Below are positions 57,229 to 64,000 of a stretch of DNA of 64,000 bases, piece by piece. The notes under the pieces are model-generated. The model had not been told where the DNA came from, made no database searches, and saw only the letters and a list, made by a program, of their open reading frames with translations. Within the stretch, counting starts at the first letter, position 1; every line of letters begins with the position of its first letter. This DNA comes from Neoarius graeffei. Taxonomy: Eukaryota > Chordata > Actinopteri > Siluriformes > Ariidae. The translations under genes and the position numbers were made by a program. The stretch is taken from contig NC_083577.1 of assembly GCF_027579695.1 (NCBI RefSeq), positions 61,344,741 to 61,408,740 of the forward strand, read 5' to 3'.

Positions 57229-58724
57229 CGGTAACAGTCAGAAGTTTGGACACACCTTGGAATTCAGTTGTTTTTCTTTATTTTTATGAAGTAAAACACA
57301 CTTTATGTTTTAAAGGAGAACTGAAGTCATTCTTAAACTTGCTTTATTTCTTAATTAATGTGTTATTCAATTACGTTTTCGGTTTTATTAACCTTATATC
57401 GTGACTCGTTTTGGCATATTATATTACACTTATCGGCCTTTTCGGTTTTTAGCCATGTTGAATGTAGTTCGTTTGGTCCACGGCAGGCATTGCTTATCCG
57501 CGTGATCTTCACGAGACTTGTGCAAGACTTCAAACGTGAAGTGTCAGCGCCGCCATTTTGAAAACTGTTTACACAGCGGCCAGATCGCCATATCATTCCA
57601 ATTTAGATTAATTTCAAGATTTGCCAGCTTCATCAGTGATGGAGATTATTCCATATGACTTCGAACCAACATGGAGTAGAGAAGAGTTGGAAAGACGACA
57701 AGATAAGGACTAGTCCGTCGTGCTGGTATTTACATCATTACTGTCGCACAATTAAAACGTGCCAGATCAGGTGGCTTGTGGGTTTTCAAAATAATAAATG
57801 TATGCATGTATTTTTGTGATAAATACATATTATACAGAGCGCATTTCCCACATAATCCTCACTAAGGTTTCGGACAGCACTACAAAATGGCGTCCCCACT
57901 ATATAGTGCCGTGAGTAGGGAGCGATTTCGGACACAGGGAAAACTTCTGGCTTGATTACATCAGCATTCGAAAGAGGGCGCGTCTTTTGACAACATTGGC
58001 AAATGTTGGTCACTTTGATTTCCGCTGTACATTTTACTTCCGTCCTATGATGTCTCGCACAGGTCTCAACGAATCTCGTTTACGGCCATTGCTTTGACTT
58101 ATGGACTGATATATTACATAGCGTATTGCAAACACTCATAACTTGCTATAGCAGTGACAAAATAGCTGTCAGAAATGCATTCCTACATTTTATAAAATGA
58201 GATAAATAGAATTTTGATAATAAAAAAATTGCCTTCAGTTCTCCTTTAAAGTAATGATGGATGCCGTTTCTCTACTTAGTTGAGCGGTTCTTGACATAAT
58301 ATGGATTACTACAGTTGTGGAATAGGGCTAGTTAATTTATTGTTATTATTTACTATTTACTGTTTGATCTCAAACACATTAAGAAGGCAAGAAATTGCAC
58401 TAATTAACTTTTGACGAGGCATGTCTGTTAATAGAAAAGCATTCCAGGTGACTACCTCATGAAGCTGGTTAAGATAAAGCCAATAGTGTGTAAAGCGTCG
58501 TTGAGGTAAACTGTGGCTGCTTTGAAGAATCTAAAATATGAAACATAGTTTGTTTTTTAACACTTTGTTGTTTCCTACGTAATTCTAGATACGTTCCATG
58601 TGTTATTTCATAGTTTTGATATCTTCAGTATTGTTCTACAATGTAGAAAATAGTCAAAATACAGAAAACCTATGAATGAGCAGGTACAAACCAGTGAATG
58701 TGTCCAGACCTTTGACTGGTACCA
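57229..58724 (+). mobile_element. Tc1-like MITE, 'CAGTCAAAAGTTTGGACA' family, split by a TTAA element
   Basis: Left end GGTAACAGTCAGAAGTTTGG, right end GACCTTTGACTGGTACCA followed by TA. The interior follows the 52951 copy exactly in order (GATGGATGCCGTTTCTCTAC, GAGCGGTTCTTGACATAATA). About 560 bp without the insertion; moderately decayed. Confidence 0.9.
57314..58245. mobile_element. TTAA-flanked non-autonomous element (piggyBac- or Kolobok-like)
   Basis: 932 bp with inverted ends AGGAGAACTGAAGTC and GCCTTCAGTTCTCCT, flanked by TTAA on both sides (57310-57313 and 58246-58249). The empty site GTCTTAAAGTAATGATGG in the sister MITE (53038-53055) has a single TTAA. A small frame at 57639-57713 (MEIIPYDFEPTWSREELERR, then QDKD and stop) may be the remnant of an element-encoded protein. 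TTAA duplications occur in the piggyBac and Kolobok superfamilies; the ends lack the usual CCY start of piggyBac, so Kolobok is somewhat favoured. Confidence 0.82.
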
Positions 58725-58726
58725 TA

Positions 58727-59787
58727 TATTTTCATTTAGCAACTTCTCAATTTAGCGTTGTTTTAATATGGCACTCTGGCTGTTTCTTTTGTGCTACTTG
58801 ACACATTATACAAGACACGATTCTCTCTACAGTCTCTGGCACATTGAAGTGCTGAACAGTGTTTCAGAATGAAGCCAAGTGACAATTCACTTAGGTAGTC
58901 AAGTTGATGAGCACTCGATGAGACTAAAGTGAAAACTGGGATTACAGCTTGACAACACTTTACATGACACAGCAACACAGTGCACTTGTTAACCTTCACT
59001 GTAAACCACAATAAATAGTCGATCCACAATAAACAGACAGCCACAGTATTGTTGCCAGCTACAAAAATAAATCTATGGAAATGGATTGTAATCATGCCAG
59101 GGATATAAAAATGCATGATAATATCTCTACAGCCACAACAGAGAAAAAAATGTAATTCAAGACACTTGGTTATGGCTCCAACCATTGACAGCAAAGCATC
59201 TCTATACAGCACATAGTTTTTTATTTCCAGTCCCTGAGTAAACATAGCAGGATTTGCCTGATTGTCCAACAGTATTTCTGGAGCTTTATCAGGGATATGC
59301 TGCTGTAAAATAACAACCTTGCTCTGTGAGGCTAAGTTATTTCGCAGCAACTATTCCACATGCTTCTTGCTCTGAACAGCCTCACACAGGTGCCGGTGTC
59401 ACTAGCGATTAGTGAATAGGAGGGTTTGGAGGCGCCAAGTATAACAGCAGTGGTTCAATTGATCAACCACATCCAGGCCATGTTAAAATGTGCTGTGCTG
59501 TGCTGTGCATTTTGACTGCTGCAGATATTGAGCAAGAATAACAAGTTGGGATGAAAAGAAACCGTAAATGTATACCAGACTGAGGCAGTTGGGAAAAGAG
59601 GAGAGGGTTTAGACCACTCAGACCTACAGACAAAGCAAGGGAATGGGGCAACTGTGATCCTCATCACTGGAAACACTGGAAAAACAAACAAATTAAGTAA
59701 GTGAGGACAAATCTGCAGTCTTCCAGAAACAGAATAAAATAGAACACAACTGAACAGAATAAGGAAAACAAGGATAGGAAAAACATA
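58727..59787. other. Unassigned DNA
   Basis: A 195-codon minus-strand frame (59350-58763) has many Cys, His and aromatic residues and no recognisable domain; it is the longest frame outside transposons but probably chance. Confidence 0.4.
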
Positions 59788-59908
59788 GAAGAGAAGAGAA
59801 GAGAAGAGAAGAGAAGAGAAGAGAAGAGAAGAGAAGAGAAGAGAAGAGAAGAGAAGAGAAGAGAAGAGAAGAGAAGAGAAGAGAAGAGAAGAGAAGAGAA
59901 GAGAAGAG
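59788..59908. repeat. (GAAGA)n microsatellite
   Basis: About 24 uninterrupted pentanucleotide units. The long Leu/Phe/Ser frames on the minus strand are produced by the array. Confidence 0.98.
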
Positions 59909-60289
59909 ATTAACAAAACAGAGTGTAATAGAACAGAACATCAGAAAAAAACAGAATAAAACTGTTTATTCGTTCATATGACTTCAATGCGGTTATACAG
60001 GGACGTCGCAATTGCTAAGCCACACTCCCATGTCCTTGCCAAGGTTGATAAGGCCTTCGCGATCGTGTGGTGGTTTATAGAGTGGACACTCCTGCACTAT
60101 ATAGAATAGGCTGATCAAGCTTGATACCTCCTGGACTTGTCCTCAGTAACCGGCAGAAACGACTTACTGGCAACAGTCAGGTTTGGTTAAATTCAGCAAT
60201 TCGACTCAATCAGAGCGATAAATGAATCGTTACTCTGTCCTACCCGTCCCACCTGTATTCCTGCACAAGAATAAAGCTGAACATAATTG
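59909..60289. other. Unassigned DNA between simple-sequence arrays
   Basis: G+C-richer spacer (59990-60260), including AGGGACGTCGCAATTGCTAA and CCTTCGCGATCGTGTGGTGG. It has no match elsewhere in the window and no recognisable gene. Confidence 0.4.
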
Positions 60290-61000
60290 AACAACATGGA
60301 ACAGAATAGAACAAAATGAAATAGAATAGGATTTAATAGAGTAGAACAACACAATAGGATAGAATAGTAGAACTGAACAAAACACTGAATAGAATTCAAT
60401 AATAGAAAAGAACAAAATGCAGAATAGAAAAGAGTGGAATAGAACAGAAAAGAATTGAATAAAACAGAACACAACAGAATAGAAAAGAAAAGAAGAGAAT
60501 CAAATTGGATAGTATTGTAGAACAGAAAAGAATGGAACACAATACAACAGAATTGAATAGAATTGATGAATAGAATACAACAAAACTGAACACAATAGAA
60601 CAAAGTAGAACATTATAGCACAAAATGTAGAATAGAATAGAATATGTTGAATAGAATTGAAGAGACTAGAATAGAGCTAAACAGAACAGAATAGAATAGA
60701 CCTGAAGAGAATTGAAGAGAACTGAATATAACAAAAAGAATAAAATAGTATAGAAAACCATAGAATAGAACAAAACAGAAAGAACAGAAGAAAATAGAAG
60801 TGAATAGAAGAGAACAGAATAAAAGAGAACATAATAGAATACAATAAGTGATATGTAATGTAAGACAAATGTCTTCTGCTTGTGTTGGCAAACAAAACAG
60901 AATAGAATAGAACAAACAAGCACAGAAGAGCATAGAACAGAACAGAACAAAAATAAAATAGAATAGAATAAGTGATATGCAAAACAAATATTTTCTGTTT
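60290..61000. repeat. Long degenerate (GAATA)n-type array
   Basis: About 700 bp in which GAATA, GAACA, GAAAA and AATAGAAT units alternate with no fixed period. Two insertions of a related segment (AAGTGATATG...ACAAAT, about 60846-60893 and 60969-61010) interrupt it. It looks like an old expanded microsatellite. Phe/Leu/Ser-rich minus-strand frames through it are artefacts. Confidence 0.85.
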
Positions 61001-64000
61001 CTGTATTGTCACCTCACATCGTTTGCATTTATGTGCGCACATGCGCACACACACACGTCACTCTTGGGGCATCTATGCAAGAAACTTTCCCCTTCTGCAA
61101 GCTTTTAGAACATGAAGCATGCTGAGGCATCAGCTTTCAGCATCCCCTCTAATAGTTTTGGAAGCTTCCACTGGAAGTAAATCCACTGTTTACACAGATT
61201 TTTCAAAGTCATTAGATGGTCAAAAATATATAAAAATATCTGTAAGTCTCTCACAGGACTGTTGAGCAACCCAAGATTCTTTGACTTCAAACAGCTGAAC
61301 GTCAAGCTGCAGATCTGGTTCGATTGCTGCCTGGCTTCAATCAGACTGCTGATCTGCTGTCTGTCTGCAAAAACATGGCTGTACAGCCACCTAAAATAAC
61401 TTGGAGTACTTTACAAAGGCTTACTGTTTGCCAGGCAACATTAGTCCTTTCCTGTTCTATAATAAAAAAAAAATTATCATTAATTTATCAGCAATTCTCT
61501 CAGCCAGTAAAAAGATGCAGGTGACAAACACTCTCTCACAGGACTACAGATTGTACTGTTCGCTAAACATCGTAAATATATCCAGAGCTCAAATCAAAAT
61601 CAATTAAGGGAAGGATTTTCTGGTTCATGTGATGCTAGTTTCACAAACCAATAAAAGCAAAACCCCATTGTGGCAGGAATTAATGCACTGCCAAAACACA
61701 CAATTCACACGATTGGAATTGAGCTATAAGTCATGTCTCTGTTCTTTGTAACACGCTCCACACATTTTGGCAAACATCTGAAGCAAGAAAAAATGTGTGT
61801 GCTCCCACTACCATGTAATCAGACAAAATAAAAGAAGTTCCCTGGATGTGGAAATATGTACCATCTGACACCGGATAAAACATTTCTATAATTATAAAAG
61901 AAAGATTGAAATGGTTAATGGTTAAGTGGTGAAGCAACCACTTATTCTCAGTGGAATCCACTTTAGGAAAACAATGGCAGGTCAAGACAGAGAGCTGTAA
62001 ATTCACGAGGAAAACGTATCAGTTTTATGTGCTGGTATTCATGAGAAGTGCTTATTATAGAAAGATGCTGGTTTATTTAGCTATCAACTCTACTTGCTGC
62101 ATAATATAGATATAAACCAAGATTGCTTTTTTTTTGCCACACACAACAAACTAACAGGGAAAATTCAAGACCATTCCTCTTGTGATTCGCTTCTTGGCTT
62201 TGGATAATCGTTCAGCATGTCTGCCTCTACCAGTTCCACTGCATGTATATTACTCTGGGGAAAACAATCCCTTCTTGCCTGAGCTCGTTGTTACAAGCAG
62301 GGCCGTAATAATGGTCTTCACTTGCAGCCAGGGAAAAACATGAAACAAATGCCCTTCCATACTACCCTACAACATATGGAAATGTCACAGAGGTAGGGAG
62401 CCTCATCAAAGTCTGAGAAGACTTCAGGAGCCACAGATGCCGTCTGCCAGGCAACTATTGGAAAATGGCTTCGGACCTGCCGTGACACCCTCATTACTGT
62501 GTCCAGCATTAATCCTGGATAGAGAGGCCCAGAGAACAATAAGAATAACTGCTCGGTATTGTAACCCTGCCCGCTCTGCCTCACTCTCTGAGCATCACAC
62601 AGCCACTAATCAGAGCTCTTCTCATGTAATGGGAAAGTCAATAGCCGCATACAATCAGTAAACAAATTCTGCTATTTTTAAAAAGAGCCCTGGTCTCCAT
62701 TTTAGAGCTGGCAATTTAAATTATTCTACCGTGTAACACCTTAATTGTGTAAGACAAAGAAGATGTCGAGAGTACAAAGGAGCTGGGAGTGGAGCAGGAG
62801 CTTCATGTAATTTCTGTGCTGCCATGCACAGATGACATGTGATAAGCATTCTGCTTTGCCAAGAGCTGTTTTGCTGATGCCAAATGACAGTTTGCAGTTA
62901 GTGGCCATAATAAGACACAGGCAAACTGTTTGTCTTTAACTTACTGCAAATGTCACTCCCTTAATGAAGATAAAAGAAATGCAGTTAGGAGCATATCAAG
63001 CACATGCCATATATAATTGTGTCCTTAGATCACTTTATCGGCAGCTAAACAATCACTTTCATTTTCAACATTCAATCCGAAATGGTTGCCTTTCAAAGAT
63101 ATTGATCTTTTTGAGTCACACTGTTGATCTGTTTCATTTGAGAATAGAACGTACCATTGTGTGCTAGCAGACATTAAAAAAAATAATTAATCTGAGGTAT
63201 ATTAAATATTGAAGATTTCTGTAAATGTACAAAAGGAGTGCTTATATTAATATATTACTTTGTATGTTAGTAGCCTAGTCTTGGGCAGTAGACATGTATA
63301 GGCAATAGAATGAAGTCAAGCAGCAGAAATTCAAATTTGTAATCAAATAAAGTCAAACTTTCAGTGATGGGACTCAAAGCTGTGATTCTCGACAGACTTA
63401 TGGGAAGGAAAGTATTGTTGAGTGACACCAACCCAGTGTGATGCAACAACACTGAAACCAGTGCTATGTGCTCCATGAAGTCAGGCAAAGCGTGAGTATG
63501 GAACAGGTTGCGTCTCATCCCAACCAGACCTGACAGATATACTCATCACCATGATTCAACCCTGAACACTAAACTACGGTATAATGTGTCTAATTGCCTT
63601 TACATGACTCACACACCCTTTAACATGAACCCACACACATATCACACAAACCTTATACACAGCATGTCAGTTTAAAAATAAACTAACTCCTTAAATACTC
63701 ATGGTAATTCAGTACACAATATAACCCAAAATAATTGTATGAACCCAGTGCATGATGGGTATTAAAGATAACACAAAGAAAAAAAACCACATTAGTAACA
63801 TTCTGTGTCAGAACAGAATATTTCGGTTGTTTCTCTGATAACCCATAAAGATCCTGTCTGGAGCTCTACTTAATAGTGTTTCTCTATCATCATAGGTTCT
63901 AAGTTGAACCCTTCTTGGAAGCTGGGAACTCTTAATCATCGCTTGAAGAACTCTTGAAGAACCTTTTTTTCTCCCCCAAGAGTGTATAGCACCTCTGGTC
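61001..64000. other. Unassigned DNA; possible conserved non-coding stretches
   Basis: No gene or intact transposon recognised. The regions 61090-61330, 62200-62660 and 62740-62960 are balanced in composition and free of recognised repeats, so candidate regulatory DNA by default only. The last 110 bp (TTCTAAGTTGAACCCTTCTT, GAAGAACTCTTGAAGAACCT) resemble a fish repeat family built on GGTTCT/AGAACC words. Confidence 0.35.

Noticed and set aside
58763-59350. 195-codon minus-strand frame
   Set aside because: The longest frame outside transposons, but it has no recognisable domain and no splice or promoter context; most likely chance.
59455-61054. Long minus-strand frames rich in Leu, Phe, Ser, Cys and Ile
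   Set aside because: They arise from the GAAGA and GAATA arrays, which lack stop codons in some frames; no domain or non-repetitive core is present.

Overview
The window looks like teleost fish nuclear DNA from a gene-poor, repeat-rich stretch. The evidence is abundant CA/TA/GA/GAATA microsatellites, tRNA-derived SINEs with the V-SINE (DANA/Mermaid type) core, several Tc1-like transposon families, an L2-clade LINE and many MITE-like elements. An ostariophysan such as a catfish is plausible, but this is an impression from the repeat families. I find no host protein-coding exon, tRNA, rRNA, CRISPR or operon. The only long intact reading frame belongs to the L2 LINE at 13.4-15.6 kb.

Layout. 1-13 kb: apparently unique non-coding DNA with V-SINEs, a 1.6-kb Tc1 element (3910-5501), broken Tc1 fragments and a 147-bp imperfect palindrome (10174-10320). 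13-17 kb: a 5'-truncated L2 LINE with an intact reverse transcriptase frame, inserted at the very end of a Tc1 fragment. 17-36 kb: mostly unassigned DNA (candidate conserved non-coding stretches, low confidence), long microsatellites, three MITEs and several SINEs. One MITE carries a V-SINE and another carries a hAT-like element, both with clear target-site duplications. 36.7-46.3 kb: the densest nest. A Tc1 element is split by two back-to-back copies of a 3-bp-target-site (TCA) transposon. One of these copies holds a near-identical 1363-bp tandem duplication, V-SINEs and another TCA-flanked element. A second Tc1 follows, with a microsatellite and an inverted duplication inside its transposase, then an old LINE split by a Harbinger-like element and a SINE. 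46-59 kb: a further Tc1 (50215-52394) carrying two SINEs, and more MITEs, one split by a TTAA-flanked element. 59.8-61 kb: GAAGA/GAATA simple-sequence arrays. 61-64 kb: unassigned.

Many insertions can be ordered because the interrupted element and the duplicated target site are both visible. The Tc1 copies came first, Harbinger-like, hAT-like and TTAA elements and SINEs landed in them later, and the 1363-bp duplication is among the latest events. No new multi-gene system is visible. The most unusual features are the compound insertion with its young tandem duplication, the palindromic element at 10.2 kb, and several well-resolved nested non-autonomous elements. Statements about family consensus sequences rest on memory; target-site duplications, inverted repeats and copy-to-copy comparisons were read directly from the sequence.
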